A stretch of DNA of 64,000 bases from Gordionus sp. m RMFG-2023 (GCF_954871325.1 NC_088779.1:19904846-19968845), one strand, 5' to 3'. Numbered from the stretch's first letter, positions 25,697-38,500 are shown. The notes: a model not told the origin generated them from the letters alone. Program-made: numbers and translations.

Positions 25697-26734
25697 ATCT
25701 GAATATGAGAAATTTTTTACAATAATTTTGTTTTATTTCTCAACTTTAAATCATTTTTTGTGCACCATCTATAAATCACTTCTTTAAATTTTCATCGCCC
25801 GATTTTTGTAAATTTAATTTATATCTGACAAATGGTTAGTATAATTAATGTAAAGCATTAAAATTACTTTGATGATCTTTGTACATTTTTTCTATTTTTT
25901 AATATGGGATTCGTATAATAACTCAACTCAGGGAAATTTTTAAAAGGATGGAATATATTTAAAATTAAATATATGTAGGACTAAAAATTAGAGAGATATG
26001 GATTATGGTTAATTAAAAGTTTGAGGGTAATCATTTTTATTAATAACTTTTTAAATCTGGCAAGTCATGTGATTGAAAATAAATCCCTTGAGTGGACCAT
26101 AATCGGGATTCTATTAATATATTTTTATTTTTGAGAGTGGTAGTGCTGGTCCCATAATTTTATTTCGCCACCTGTTTTTATCTAAAAAAATGGTCCTTTT
26201 AAATAGTCTACTACACCTATAGCAAGGTCTATATCATTTTCAAAAACTAGTTATACAGATAGATTCATAAAAAGATTAATTAACCCAAAAAACTTTTCTT
26301 TTGGCAAGGCTAAGGCAGTTATTCATTTTAAATATCTTAGTTTTATCTATTTCATCAAATAATATCATTCCTAATCGTAATCATTAACATTTTCTCTCCT
26401 TTACGTGCTTCCAGCTCTTTATCTTTCTCTTTTTATTTTTTTTTAAAATTCCAGAAAGAATGCCCTAGCAATTAATTCAGCAGAAGTTTTGAAAATAAAC
26501 ACATATCTAGACATCGCTTAAGTAATTTTTATCCCACTTGTCACCAATACTCCTGGTATTTTGGTAGGAAATTCTTAAATTTCCTTATTACGGGGAAAAA
26601 TAAGTTGCGATCGTAATGAAAATTTAATTTTTATTTATTTTTGTTAAAATTTATATACAAATATATGTGCTATATTTTTATAATCGTTAATTGTTTTTTA
26701 TATGAACTTGGTTACTATTTTTCCAATTATTAAT
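25697..26734. other. Intergenic region
   Basis: About 1 kb of AT-rich sequence between two repeats. No gene or repeat boundary recognised. Confidence 0.45.
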
Positions 26735-28271
26735 TTTTTTAGCGCGCTCCTTTTTTGAAACTTTTTAAAAATATAATGAATTAACTATAAATATGAAAAT
26801 TTAAACATTAAATAATAATAATTTTTATTATTTAATTTTGAAATTGAAATTTATATTTTCAATTTCTAATATAAACCTCATCTGGTGTAAATTATAAAAT
26901 GTATATTAATGAAATGAAAGGTACCCCAGAAGAAAATGTTCTTGATAACAATAATGCACATTTTCCATTTCGAAATTTGTTAATGTAAAAACAAAAGGAG
27001 GCTACAAATTTATTTGTTTAAAATGTAAAAAAAAAATATATCCTCAAATAAATCTAGTAACTATAACTTCAAAAAACACTTAAAGGTAATTGTTACTTTT
27101 AAATTCTAATAGTATTTATTTATAAGAATGTTCATGCCAAGAGTTTTAAATAAGAAAAACATCGTAATAATTTAAGTATAGGGGAGACTACGTCCAAAAA
27201 GACTTCAATTCAAGTTAAATTGATTAATAATATTGCACATGCCAATATTTCTCAGATAATGGCTGATAAAGTCATTGTCGATTTTACAATTTTATATAAC
27301 TCAGCCAATATCCATGGTTGATAATCCATCATTCATCATGATGATTTCTCTACCCCTGGTAAAACAATTTTATGTCACCAGACACTAATGATTAAGATAG
27401 CAGATAACTTTGAAGTGATGAAAGATGCTCTAATAGAAGAGTTATCGAGATATCCTATATATGTACCACAGCAGTGGACACATAACAGAAGGTAAAAACT
27501 TATTTATATTTATAAATTGATCTGATGTTAATATTTTTAGAGCTTATTTGGGAATCACATGCCATTGACTAGACCCTAAGACTTTAAAAAAAGATCTCTA
27601 GCATTAGCCCTCGAAGGATAATAGGATGTCAGACATACGATGTACTTGCAAATAAAATTTAAGATTCATCCCAATTTTAAACTAAACTGGCCATATCCGA
27701 TAATGCTAAAGATCAACGTGTTAGGCTCATGGTAAAGCTTAATAGTTTCATATCAAACAAAGATGCCCTAGTTACAACATAAACGACTTTCACTGATAAT
27801 TTTTTGAAATAAAGGATACTAATAGAATAGAAAATTCTCTAGACGAGATTTTTAATTCTAAAGCTTCAAATGTGTATTTTTGATAATTTTTCTTATATTA
27901 AAAATATGTATATAAAATTAAATACTGCCTTGCCCTCAAGTGCTAGTGTTGAGAGATTATTTAGTTAGGCAAAACTTATACTTTCTGATCGTCGCTCTAT
28001 ACTTGGATATGTTAGTATAGAAATGATTTTATAAAAAATGAATATTACCATAAATAGTTATTTTACTTTTATTACATTTTTACATAATTTTTTTATAATC
28101 AAAACTAACTATATTTAAATATTTTTAAATGTTGATACTATACAATTACATTATAAGCAAAAAATAAAACAAATTTATTTCTAAATTTTTTATCAAATAG
28201 TAGCCAAAGCTACATTTAAAAAATAGTAGCTAATAGTGTGCTACTTTTAAAAGTAGGGTTTAACAACTCTG
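26735..28271 (+). mobile_element. Third TAGCGCGCTA-family hAT copy, longer but more decayed
   Basis: The right end GGGTTTAACAACTCTG at 28271 matches the element ending at 13580; the left end is worn and begins near an AGCGCGCT word. Inside are a BED-finger piece (near 26985-27080), the AHANISQIMADKVIVDF segment (near 27235), a central part absent from the 12231 copy (about 27560-27900), and the dimerisation motif SSASVERLF near 27935. Several stops interrupt the frame. The 8-bp duplication is not recoverable. Confidence 0.7.
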
Positions 28272-29210
28272 GTTTTAAATTTGCTTTAATAATAAACTCA
28301 ATGAATATAAAAAAATTATATACTTTTCTTCTATTAATTTATATTTATATTGCATTATCAACGTTTTCTTTAAATGTGAAATTTATTCATCCTTCAATAT
28401 AATATAACATTAGATAATATCTAACTCATTTTAGTAAGGGAATAATTTATCACAAATTATCAACAAGTCTTTTTATATTATATGATCAGTCCATTATTTT
28501 GACCTGCCCACCCTTTTCATAAAATATTAGGTCGACCAAACTTATAAAAAGCTTGTTGGGCCTCCAAAAAAATTTTCATTATATTTTGATAGTGCCGCTA
28601 AATTTTTCTGGCCAGTATCACAACGATATTTATGACAAATGCATTATCGATTATATAATATCGCTAAAGAATAATTTTTCTTTTTTACACAGAATATGTC
28701 AAAATATGCATTTTTATAATTTTTCCTATCATGTTTATTTGGGGCAATCATAATTTATATGATCGATTTTCTATAACCAACCTATCAATTCATATTAGGG
28801 TGTGAGCGTATCTCATATCTATATAAATAACTTGGCTATTTAAGTTTATTTACTTAGTAAGTAAAACATAGTTAAGATTTTAACAGCATTGCTATATATA
28901 AATTTGAAAAGTGGCAAAATGTTATAATAGTACTTTTTAAAAAAAAGAATAAACAGTACAGTGTCCTGAATTGGCATCTTTTAGTTGTTTCAGTGATGAA
29001 TGATGACTAATTTTGTGTATTTCTTTGACTACATTTTTTTAGTTCAATTTCTACATCATCATCTTTAAAAAAAAATATTTCTTCAAATTCATTTTCAGTA
29101 TTATGAACAATGCTCATTTTTATAAAATAGTAAAAATATATATTACTTTATTCCTTTCTAATTTGAATCACAAAAATATTTAAGTAATAAATTATGAATT
29201 TTACATTTAT
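28272..29210. other. Intergenic region
   Basis: AT-rich, no recognised gene. A 36-codon minus-strand frame, 29120-29010 (MSIVHNTENEFEEIFFF), resembles nothing I know and is probably chance. Confidence 0.4.
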
Positions 29211-29466
29211 CAGACCTGCAGAGGTACTATTTGCATGGCCTGGCAGAATTTTAAATTTTTAGGCCTGGCCCAGATATTTTGTTTTTAAAAAAAATTTCAA
29301 CCAGGCCTGTATTTTTTTATATTACATTTATTCTTAATTTTTATTTTAAATATATGGTCTGGCCCAGTATTTTAAAAAAAAAATTTTTTAGGCCTGGTCT
29401 TGGTATATTTAAAAAAATTAAAATACTGCCTATAGCCAGGCTTAGGGCCAGGCCTGTAGGTCTCTG
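29211..29466. mobile_element. 256-bp hAT-type MITE rich in GGCCTGG words
   Basis: ACATTTAT is exactly duplicated on both sides (29203-29210 and 29467-29474), an 8-bp hAT-type TSD. Ends are CAGACCTGCAGAGG and GTAGGTCTCTG. The body alternates GGCCTGG or GGCCTGGCCC words with A/T runs. No coding capacity. Confidence 0.8.
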
Positions 29467-29766
29467 ACATTTATAATATAATTTAAAAAACTAAATATCT
29501 ATATTCACTTCAAATTGTAATAAATTCAAGATATTTTTTAATTTTTACAACTCATATATATTCTAAATAAAAATAAGTATTTGTATTTAAAATACATATA
29601 AGTATTATGATACTTCCCAACCCTGCTTAAGGGCAATATTAAGAAAATTAACTAAACTTTCAGAAATATTAAAAATTATCATAACTTAATATCACAAAAT
29701 AAGCAAACTAAATATAATTTTATATAATGTTTAAAATAAAATGTAACTTTGTGATAAAATTTTCAT

Positions 29767-30734
29767 TTACTCATTATATTCTTTAACTGCACTTTTAATT
29801 TCATCAATTAAATTTTCTAATCCAGTTCCATTAACTGAAGATATTTGAGCTGTTGAAATAACACTGTAAAATTCATCAAGTACTAAGGAAAGAGATCTCA
29901 TTAAATTTGATGAATATGAGGTATCATCTTCAATTGCATTTTGAAAAACTTCAAAATCTCTCATCCATTCAATTGCAAATTTAGGTTCAGCTTAAAAAAA
30001 AGGTTTATTCAAATAGTTATGATAAAATAATACCAAGATCTATTTTATTTAGTGCTAAAATAAATGGTAATTTCATTTTATATAAGATGCTACATGCATA
30101 AATCATATTTGACATAAAAGTAATAGGACTTTGAATAGCAGGAGTGTCAACAATATATATTATAATTGTAGGAAATGTGGATGCTAATGTTTCAGAAATA
30201 ATTGATCCAGAAGCTGACCAATTGAAAACTTCAATTTGCCCTGGTGTATCAAATATAACATACCTACAATACAATTACACTTATAGATAAAAAAAAATAA
30301 GTTACTTATTTTGTCCCTTTTTTGTAGCTATTATATCAACAACCTGATTAAATTTGGTAACAAATAGATTCAAACATGTCATAATACCACCATTGGGTCC
30401 CAGATTATATTTATGCATAACTTCTTTGTATTTTATAATATCTCTGATATCGATATTGCATTTATATGGCGTATTATACACAGCAGGATCAAGATTTACG
30501 ATATATGGAGGGCTTTGATTATTGTTTAAAAATGTTGCCAAACTCTTAAATAAAATTCAATTCATTATTAATCATTGTATTTACATTAACAAATGTTGTC
30601 TTTCCAGATCCAGCCATACCAAGTATAATTAAACATATGGGTAAATCGGTGTCTGAAATTTTACTTGATATACCTATATAATTTTCAGATGGAGTTGTCT
30701 CCGATAGTGCAGTTATTTTTTCTTCAAGTTCCAT
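29767..30734 (-). CDS. GPN1: GPN-loop GTPase 1
   Basis: Conserved GTPase needed for assembly and nuclear import of RNA polymerase II. Exons 30734-30585, 30544-30306, 30263-30034 and 29990-29767 join in phase to 280 residues; the introns are only 40-43 nt. Motifs: P-loop GMAGSGKTT at about 39-47, [19 protein letters not shown], the family-defining GPN loop (GPNGG), the G3 motif [15 protein letters not shown]-like [14 protein letters not shown] and the G4 motif NKID. The acidic C-terminal tail of about 90 residues found in human GPN1 (374 residues) is absent: the frame stops after KEYNE. The stop codon overlaps a good donor (GA/GTAAAT), so a further downstream exon is possible, but none was recognised in the next 300 bp. 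Confidence 0.95.
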
Positions 30735-30879
30735 AGAATTCGGTACGAAACAGCGAAAATCAGAATAGCGAAAAATAAAAAAATGTTCTCATAATGTATT
30801 ACTCCACTAAAAAGTCATAAATAAATATATTATAGTATATTAATAAATATGTTAATTTTTTCCAAATAAATTAAGTTAT

Positions 30880-31320
30880 TAACATGGTATTTATATATTG
30901 TCAATTTATAAATACTAATTTTTTGTATATTACATTAATATATATAGCCATTATATACACTCTATCTTCTTTAAATATTATCAATAAAATAGTAATGTAT
31001 TTTTAATTAAATATAATTTTTATATTAATTTTTTGTATATTACATTAATATATATGGCCGTTATATAAACTTTATCTTCTTTAAATATTATCAATAAAAT
31101 ACTAATATTTTATTTATTTAGGTAGTGTATTTTTAATTAAATATAATGTTTAATATTAATTTATAAAATATATTATAAAAATGATTTATACAAAATAACT
31201 TATAGAGCAATAAATATGTTATTATTTTTTTACACTTGTTATTGCCTAATATAATATGAATCATTTTTAAATCCTAAACATGGTATTTATATATTTCCAA
31301 TTTATAAATAATGATTTTTT
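30880..31320. repeat. Tandemly duplicated AT-rich unit upstream of GPN1
   Basis: A unit of about 110 bp containing TTTTTTGTATATTACATTAA and ATCTTCTTTAAATATTATCA occurs at 30916-31025 and again at 31029-31145. A related AACATGGTATTTATATAT word is found at 30881 and 31278. It lies in the presumptive GPN1 upstream region; no function is evident. Confidence 0.7.
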
Positions 31321-31472
31321 GTAAATTTAATTTAGAAGCATGGTAAACAATATCTTTCTTTCTTATAAATATTCATTCATAGTAAATGAAGGGTTTTTTT
31401 TTTAAATTATTAATATTGTAAATAATAACTTTTACATTCACTTATTTGATAAGTGTCCCTTTCAAATTAAGC

Positions 31473-33260
31473 CAGTGGCGTCGATGGGGGGAAAGGCGCG
31501 CAGGGGCTCAAGCCCCTTGAAAAATTTGAATAGCCCCCTGAAGAAATTTTTTTTTAATGACTCCTTAATACCCCCTTGAACTAAAAATAATTTTTTTTAA
31601 TGCTCCCTGAACGATTTCTTTTATAATTCTATTGAGTAATATATAGATTTAATTTTTTTATTTAAAAATTAATAAGGCTATCTAAATTTTTATTAAATGA
31701 TTACTATTTTAATTATTAGATTAGATTAATACATATAAATTATATTTTCACTATGCCAACTTGTGATCAAATTCTGTGTTAAAAAGAATATCAATATCCC
31801 TTACTAAATATTAATTTGGCATTAACAGTAGAAGCTTAATTGATTTTTATTATTTAAATTATTATATAACCCTAATTAAATAAATATAATCATTTATTAA
31901 TGAAAATTAACAACATTAATATTGTAATTAGCCTAGTTTAACATCCCTAATCAACTAAATTATTTATTTTTAAATTTAATTATCATTTCTCTTTCTAAAA
32001 TTATTTTCAAGGTCAAAATTCAAATAAGTATAAGAGATTTATTTATAAAAAGTAAGTAGACATATATTTTATAATCCTCTATTATATATAATTATTTATA
32101 AAATATTAGGTAAAATGCCACTTTTGTAGACGTATTTGACAGTTATAATATATATTACAGTTAATATTTTTAAAACTTTACTAATAAATGCTTTTGATAA
32201 TAAATATAAGTAACAATTTGCTCAACATTTAACGCCATCTATTTATTTATAAATAATTTTAAAAAAAACATTTTATTAATCATTCTGCGATAAATGTAAT
32301 AATTTGATATCTTTTCTTCTCTTTTTTTACGTGATTTTAAGAAAGCTATTTTTCTCTTTTTCGAAAAACAGTTTTGAGTTAAATTTTTAATACAAATATA
32401 TTTTTGATATTATTACATATTTTAAGATATAATATACCAAGTAGAGATGGTGCGACAATAATATATAAAATTTTAATTTCTTTAATGATATCACTCTGGT
32501 TATTTTTTATAGTTACAAAATGTTTCATTTCTAATATGGCATCCATGCAGTGTAAATAACTCAAGGTTTCAATATATTTGCATAATTTCTTCTAAAGATT
32601 TATAGTGTCTTTGTTTCATCAATTTATCTAAACATAATAAATTCTGATATGGATTACCATCATGGGTGTCATGGCTATGACTGTAAATTAACCAGCATCT
32701 ATTATTTGTGTGGCTATGTAATTTAAGATTATTACTACAGCTGCTGAGAGCATATGATTGCATATTTTAGATAAGCAATAATGGTCAACTGTGTAGTTGT
32801 TTATATATCATAAAAAATGTAAGATAATCTTTTAGAAATTTAATATCTCACAATAAATTTCTCGATTATTTATCTAGCTTACATCATGTAAGAGGAAGCT
32901 CTAACTCCCATATTGTTTTATGATTTGGATTGGTCGTTTATATTCTCTTCTTCGAGAATTGTTGATTTGGTAAAGCCTATAAATTTCTTCTTATTAGTCC
33001 ATTCTATAAAAGAGTGTCTACTGTAATAAATAGATTTTGTATTATAAAAATATTATTTTTAGATATGTTTAATTATATATGCTAGTTTATTTTGTATGCA
33101 AAATATAATAAATGACAAAATATGAATTTCAGAATAATTGTTTAGAGTTAGCAAATTTTAAAAAAGTACAATGTATTAATATAAAACCTGGTAAATGCGG
33201 GCCGAAGGCCTGCAAATTGGAGTTGAGCCCCCTGAGATTGTAAAGGCTAGCGACGCCTTG
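31473..33260 (+). mobile_element. Family X element, complete-ended copy (X1)
   Basis: Ends CAGTGGCGTCGATGG and GGCTAGCGACGCCTTG are inverted. The 8-bp duplication AATTAAGC is exact (31465-31472 and 33261-33268), so this is a hAT-type element of 1788 bp. It has no recognisable transposase but carries minus-strand open frames conserved in other copies (next entry). Related copies lie at 37627, 54866-56084, 56360, 57300 and 59129. Confidence 0.85.
32379..32763 (-). CDS. Unidentified open frames conserved between X copies
   Basis: Two adjacent frames, 32763-32569 and 32564-32379, encode 64 and 61 residues. The first includes LKLHSHTNNRCWLIYSHSHD, and the same peptide is readable with few changes in the X copy near 59995-60120 and partly near 37745-37870. 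A third block, WTNKKKFIGFTKSTI, is read at about 33005-32930 and again at 59738-59820. The second frame contains a hydrophobic stretch (ILYIIVAPSLLGILYL). I do not recognise the product. It may be a decayed transposase or host sequence carried by the element. Confidence 0.35.
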
Positions 33261-33503
33261 AATTAAGCTTTAGATTTTTTATATTTAGTGTTAAAGACTT
33301 CTTTATATATTAATAAATGAATTATTTTAAGTATTTATACATTGCATAGATAGGTTGATCATTTATATTTGCAGAATAATATATAATATTATAATAACAC
33401 AATCATCAATATGCATTCATATAATATATTAACACCGAATAGACATATTTCATATCTATATTGCATATTAAATATATATAAAAACTATATTGATGTAAAT
33501 TAA

Positions 33504-34157
33504 TTAGAGCATTTCTAAATCTATTGGAAAATCACCATCATCTAATATAGATTTATTATCATTTGCAAGCTGAATTGAATTTGCATCTAAAAAATTAAAT
33601 TTAATATTATAATAATAAATAAAGTAAAATATGGCTATATACTTTCAATGGTAGTGAGCAGAGCAAAGCCTTTGCATCTTTTTCTACTACATTATAGGTT
33701 GCATGGATTAAATTAGGGTTCTAAAATCATTGAACATACTAAAGACAATTGGTAAAAAATTTATACTTTCAAGAGGAAAGGATTGATTATCTCTTATGAG
33801 AGGAATGAATTGAATTTGCCTTTAAATTATTAAATTTATTTACTGTATAAAATTAAATTTATGTACCTTGATTTAATTTGCAAGTTATATCATGTTTCAT
33901 ATTTATGATAAATTTGTAATCAGCCATTAATTTTACTCGGCCTCCACACCTTTTTCCTAAGGTAAAATAAGTTGCATTCTTACCCTTCTTATAGTAGATA
34001 TATTCAGCCTTTATAGATTATGAAATTATTTCCTTTTTGATTCTAATTAATATTTTATTTACAAATAAAAGTTTATAAAAAGTTATTATACTTGAATATC
34101 TAATTCTCTACGTCTAATAATTGTTTTTAAATTTTCAGAGACTGTTGGGATTTTCAT
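33504..34157 (-). pseudogene. Unidentified five-block gene, possibly a pseudogene
   Basis: Five coding-like blocks, each bordered by AG and GT: 34157-34092 (starts MKIPTVSENLKTIIRRREL), 34008-33867 (AEYIYYKKGKNATYFTLGKR), 33819-33767 (IQFIPLIRDNQSFPLE), 33720-33643 (NPNLIHATYNVVEKDAKALL) and 33586-33504 (ends DDGDFPIDLEML). Blocks 1 and 2 join in phase. The natural frames of blocks 3, 4 and 5 do not follow from the splice phases: each junction is off by one base. Either the sites are chosen wrongly, or the gene has frameshifts. Total about 145 residues. I do not recognise the family. The peptides look protein-like and unlike a transposase, so a genuine but damaged or mis-modelled host gene is my best reading. 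Confidence 0.5.
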
Positions 34158-35203
34158 TGTAAAACTAATTATATACTTTTCTCATATCAAAAATTTTCGC
34201 CATACTGGGAACATTTTTGGGAACATTTTTAAAAATGTTCCCTGATTTTTGCTGTTTCGGTCTTCGCTATATTGTGCCCAGGCCGTTCCATAAACTTTAA
34301 TTTTATATAGGTTTTCTAACTAAAACAGAAAATCGAGGCTCTGTCAGATTTAATCGTCATATAGGACAGGTCAAATGACAGATTATAAATATTTCATACA
34401 ATTTTAATGATATTTATGTTCTCTATTTTAGATGCTATATAATTAAGAAAAAGCAAAAATATTTATAAAGATTATATAATTTAATAAAACATTGATTTTT
34501 ATTATATCGCTACGTTGCACATAGGCTTAGCCAGAATTTTTTTAGAGAGAAGGGAATTAGGTTAGTCTCCACATTTACTGGAAATCTTTAGGTCTACATA
34601 ATTCAGCCTTTGGCTATCTTGCATTACTTAATGTGCTGGATTTTCACTTTTCGAATGTTTATTTTGAATTTTGAATTGTAGTTAATATTTTAAGATATTA
34701 TTGGTTTTACTTATTTTTTTTTCAAATTACACTTCGCTATCAGATATGAAAGTAAATTGGGCTGAACAAATGCATAAGTTTTAGTAATTTTCGCCAATTT
34801 ATTGTTTTCTTTTATTTTGATGTAACTCACTTCAGATTAATTTTTGACATTCCATTCGAAGAATACGACTTATCAATTAATAAGGCACTAAATAGTTTTA
34901 AAAAATGATTTCTTTAATTTAGATTTTGGCAAGGTGCCAAAACCTTTCTATTTTAATTATAACTCACGAAGTGTTAATTTAGCGGTATGCGGTTTGAAGA
35001 TCCTGGAGGATCAATTAACGGGCTTAGAATTTCAGAATTTGATTATTACTTCCTTCAAGCAGTTTTAAGAATATTCAGGGGATCACTAGCCTTACCATCT
35101 CAGGGTGCTCGAATGAATAAATTTTTTTAGGGGGAGTCCTTAATACAAAATATAAACGACTAATCAAAATCATAAGACTATATGGGTTAATGATAGATAC
35201 TGC
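34158..35203. other. Intergenic region
   Basis: About 1 kb. It holds the upstream region of the unidentified minus-strand gene, including a direct repeat of GGGAACATTTTT near 34209-34232. No gene recognised. Confidence 0.4.
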
Positions 35204-35497
35204 CAGTAGCGTAGCCATGATTGATCCATTGAGGGGAAAGGAGGGGTTAAAAATTTATTTAAAAAATTTGTCAATATTTTGTGCTTTATTAGTGTCTAAC
35301 CGCTATAGTAACCAGCATACATGGAAAAAAACATTAGTACAAATTTATGATTTATAAGCGTCTGAAAGCATTTTTCTAAAAATTTTATCAATGTTTAGTC
35401 AATTATAAATTAATTCAATTCATTTGGTGTAGAAAGAAAAATAAAAGCGCCCCCAAAACTTCCCATTTTTTATGATCACATAATGATACAACATGAT

Positions 35498-36137
35498 TCT
35501 CTAATAATTGGTTTGCCCAGGCTTTCCCAGTTTCCGTTATTACGGAGATAACCTATTTTTTTGTATATTTAACTAGGAGTTAACCCGTAGACTAATTGGT
35601 AAATTGGTTATTTCCCCTTCATGTGATGATAAATCAATTAAAAATTTAACTATCTCCAAGGTGGAAAAAAAATACAAAATTATAATGGGTTGGACTGGAC
35701 TTGGAACCTTAAAATTAATATTGGCTTGCACCTGACTTAAGAATATATTTTACATATTATTAAGGATTGAGCTAGGCTTGAAAAACTTTTTTAAAATTAT
35801 AAGGTCTTGGATGCTTGGAAATTTTTTCCAAACATTGTGAACTTGGACCTGTCTTGAAATTTTTTAATGTTAAATGTTAGTCTTATGTAATCAGTAATAT
35901 TTTTACAAAGAATTTTGATATGGGGTAAAAGCTCATTTAAATATATTTTGACAAATAGTTTCCACTCGTATTCCTAATGGATTAGACTAAATGCATTAGT
36001 TGCACTTGACCTAAGGGGGTGGGGGTTAAAAAGAATATAAATTGGATATGATTTTTAAATAATAAAAGATAACACATATCGTAAAAAAAACGAATAAAAA
36101 TCTCATTCCCCGTCATTTTTGACGGGCTTTCTCCTAG
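35498..36137 (+). mobile_element. Non-autonomous Helitron, copy 1
   Basis: The 3' end has the hairpin CCCGTCATTTTTGACGGG (about 36108-36126), then CTTTCTC and CTAG followed by T, the classic Helitron terminus (hairpin plus CTRR). The 5' end begins TCTCTAATAATTGG. No target duplication, as expected. It shares GTTTGCCCAGGCTTTCCCAG and most of its body with the copy at 40980-41367. No Rep/helicase is encoded. Confidence 0.8.
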
Positions 36138-36679
36138 TTATAATAATAAAACAATTTTATGATTTGGGTTTATAAAGAGAGGTCTACTATTCTCTGAGAT
36201 TTGACTAATTCATTTAGAATCATATTTTTATCTAGAATAATCTCCTTATAAATATTTAATTATATTGCGAATCCATTTAAACGGCTTTCACCGGTGCTAT
36301 TTTATAAATAGGCTCTTAACCTTTTGAAAGTTGAAAAAGAACTTTAATTAGTGCTGGTGCTAATCGATAAGGTAGTTAAAATAAAAAGTTTTGATATTAG
36401 GGAAAGGGCCTAGAAACTACTCTAAGTTTAAAATTTTTAATCCCAAACATTAGCGATCACTTTTACTTTCTCTTTATATTTACCAAATTAAATAATTTTT
36501 ATTTTATTTAAAAATTATAAAAAATTAATTAAAATTTTTAAAACTATCTAATTAGTTTAAAAATATAAATTTTATTATTAAATTTATAAATATCTAATTT
36601 AACTATGCCAAAAAAATTTACAATATATTTTTATTGTTATTTAATATTTTACATATAATTTTTAATATATATTTTTAAA

Positions 36680-37078
36680 GGTTAATGATGCTTACTACCA
36701 AGTGAATGTATGGAAATATTCTAACCAACCTAATTTGCTAAATACCGACCAAAATTTATTAAAATGTAATAAGATCCTTATTATTTAATATATTAATACG
36801 GAATCACGTGATCGAGTCCGGCCTCCTATATATTATCCCCCCAAGGATGGAACCACCAAGTTAGAATAAGAAAAAAAACATGATAATTCCTGGGATTCGA
36901 ACCCGGGACCATGGGATAAGTAAACCAAGCTCTTGCCTACTAGGGCATAGAGGCTTTCCAAAAATCACGATTTTTCAAATATATATTATAAATATATTTG
37001 GTAGTGCCTATCCAAATGAAAAATTAACAAAATTCAAATTTGATAGATGGTACCTTAAGGTACCAAGCATCATTAACC
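36680..37078 (-). mobile_element. TIR element with a tRNA-like core, copy 1
   Basis: GGTTAATGATGCTTACTACC at the left and CAAGCATCATTAACC at the right are inverted ends. TTTTTAAA is duplicated at both sides (36672-36679 and 37079-37086). On the minus strand, near 36965-36890, the sequence looks tRNA-derived: GCCTCTATGCCCTAGTAGGC followed by the B box GGTTCGAATCC. The 3' acceptor strand does not pair, so it is not a functional tRNA. This combination is unlike a simple SINE, which lacks terminal inverted repeats. Confidence 0.75.
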
Positions 37079-37214
37079 TTTTTAAACCATGTCATCATTT
37101 AAAATTAAAAATTCTTATTTGATTTTTAAAATATATTTCATTTTCAAAATTTATAAAAAAAAAATTGGAGGTTATGGGGGGGGGGGGATTGTCTACGCCA
37201 CTGGATATTACCAA

Positions 37215-37615
37215 TTCAATGTATAGCAATTTTATAAATACCAACCTAATTTGAAAAATACCGACCAAAATTTATTAAAAATATAATAAGTCCCTTATTA
37301 CCTCATATATTAACGGGATCATGTGGCCGAGTTCGGTTACATATATATCACCCCCCCCCCTAAGGACTTAACCATCTAATTGGAATAAGACAAAACACAT
37401 GATCTTTGTTGGGATTCGAGAACCTAGAATCATCAGATTGGTAAGCGACGCTCTTGCTGACTAGGCATTCAGACGCTTTAAAAAAATCACGATTTTTCAA
37501 ATATATTTTACAAATAAAGTTGGTAGTATCTATCCAAATGCAAAATACAAATTTGATAGGTACTACCTTGAGGCAATATCTATCATTAATTGAAAATATG
37601 GTGTTAGACCTAGAC
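37215..37615 (-). mobile_element. TIR element with a tRNA-like core, degraded copy 2
   Basis: Collinear with the copy at 36680-37078 (TACCGACCAAAATTTATTAA, then the tRNA-like part and TTTGATAGGTACTACCTTGA) but with worn ends and a damaged B box. It starts just after the right end of the 35204-37203 hAT and runs into an X fragment at about 37627. Confidence 0.6.
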
Positions 37616-37626
37616 GACATTATGAA

Positions 37627-38500
37627 GCTAGATAAGTAATCAAGAAAATTATTGTGAGATATATAATTTCTAAAAGATTATCTTCCATTTTTAATGATAT
37701 ATAAACGACTAGACAGTTGACTCTTATTGCTCATTTAAATTATACAATCAAATGCTCTCAGCAGTAGGAGTAATAATGTTAAATAACATAGCCAACAAAT
37801 TATAGATGCTGGTTAATTTGCAGTTATAGCCATGACACTCACTATGGAATCTTATCAGAATTTATTATGTTATATAAATTGATTAAACAAAAACAGTAAA
37901 AATCTTTAGAAGAAATAATTATGCAAATATATTGAAGTTTTGAGTTATATACAAGGCAAGGATATTAACATTTTGTAACTATAAAATAAGGAACATAGTG
38001 ATATGATGAAAGCATTTAAGTTTTTATATATTTTTGTCGCACCATTTCTAGTTGGTATATTATATCTTAAAATACTAGTAGCTTGTAAAAATATCAAAAA
38101 TATACTAGTATTAAAAATTTAACTCAAAACTGTTTTTCAAATAAGAAAAAACTAGCTTTCCTAAAAACATGTAAAAAATAAAAGAAAAAATATCTAATTT
38201 ATTACATTCATTTAGATGGCGTTGAAGAATTGAATGCAAATTGTTACTTATATTTATTATCAAAAGCATTTATTAGTAAAATTTATTAAAATATTAACTG
38301 TATTAAATTTTATAACTGTCAAATACGTCTATAAAAGTGGCATTTTACCTAATATTTTATAACCAATTTTATATAATAGAGGATTATCAAATATATGTCT
38401 ACTTACTTTTTATAAAAAAATCTCTTATACTTATTTGGACCTTGAAAATATTTTTAGGAAGAGGAATAATTAAATTTAAAAATGAATAATATAGTTAGTT
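37627..38500 (-). mobile_element. Family X fragment (X2, left part), reverse orientation
   Basis: Reverse complement of X1 from about 32880 to 31955, including GAAGCTAGATAAGTAATC and ATGCTCTCAGCAG. The match stops at the end of the composite structure starting at 38501. The continuation of the same X copy appears at 56360-56798 (separate entry). Confidence 0.75.

Larger units (their letters stand above)
35204..37203. mobile_element. Two-kilobase hAT with nested insertions
   Basis: Left end CAGTAGCGTAGCCATG and right end GTCTACGCCACTG are hAT-like inverted ends. Flanks GATACTGC (35196-35203) and GATATTAC (37204-37211) agree at 6 of 8 positions, as expected of an aged TSD. A Helitron (35498-36137) and a tRNA-like TIR element (36680-37078) sit inside. 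Without them the element is under 1 kb and non-coding. Confidence 0.65.
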
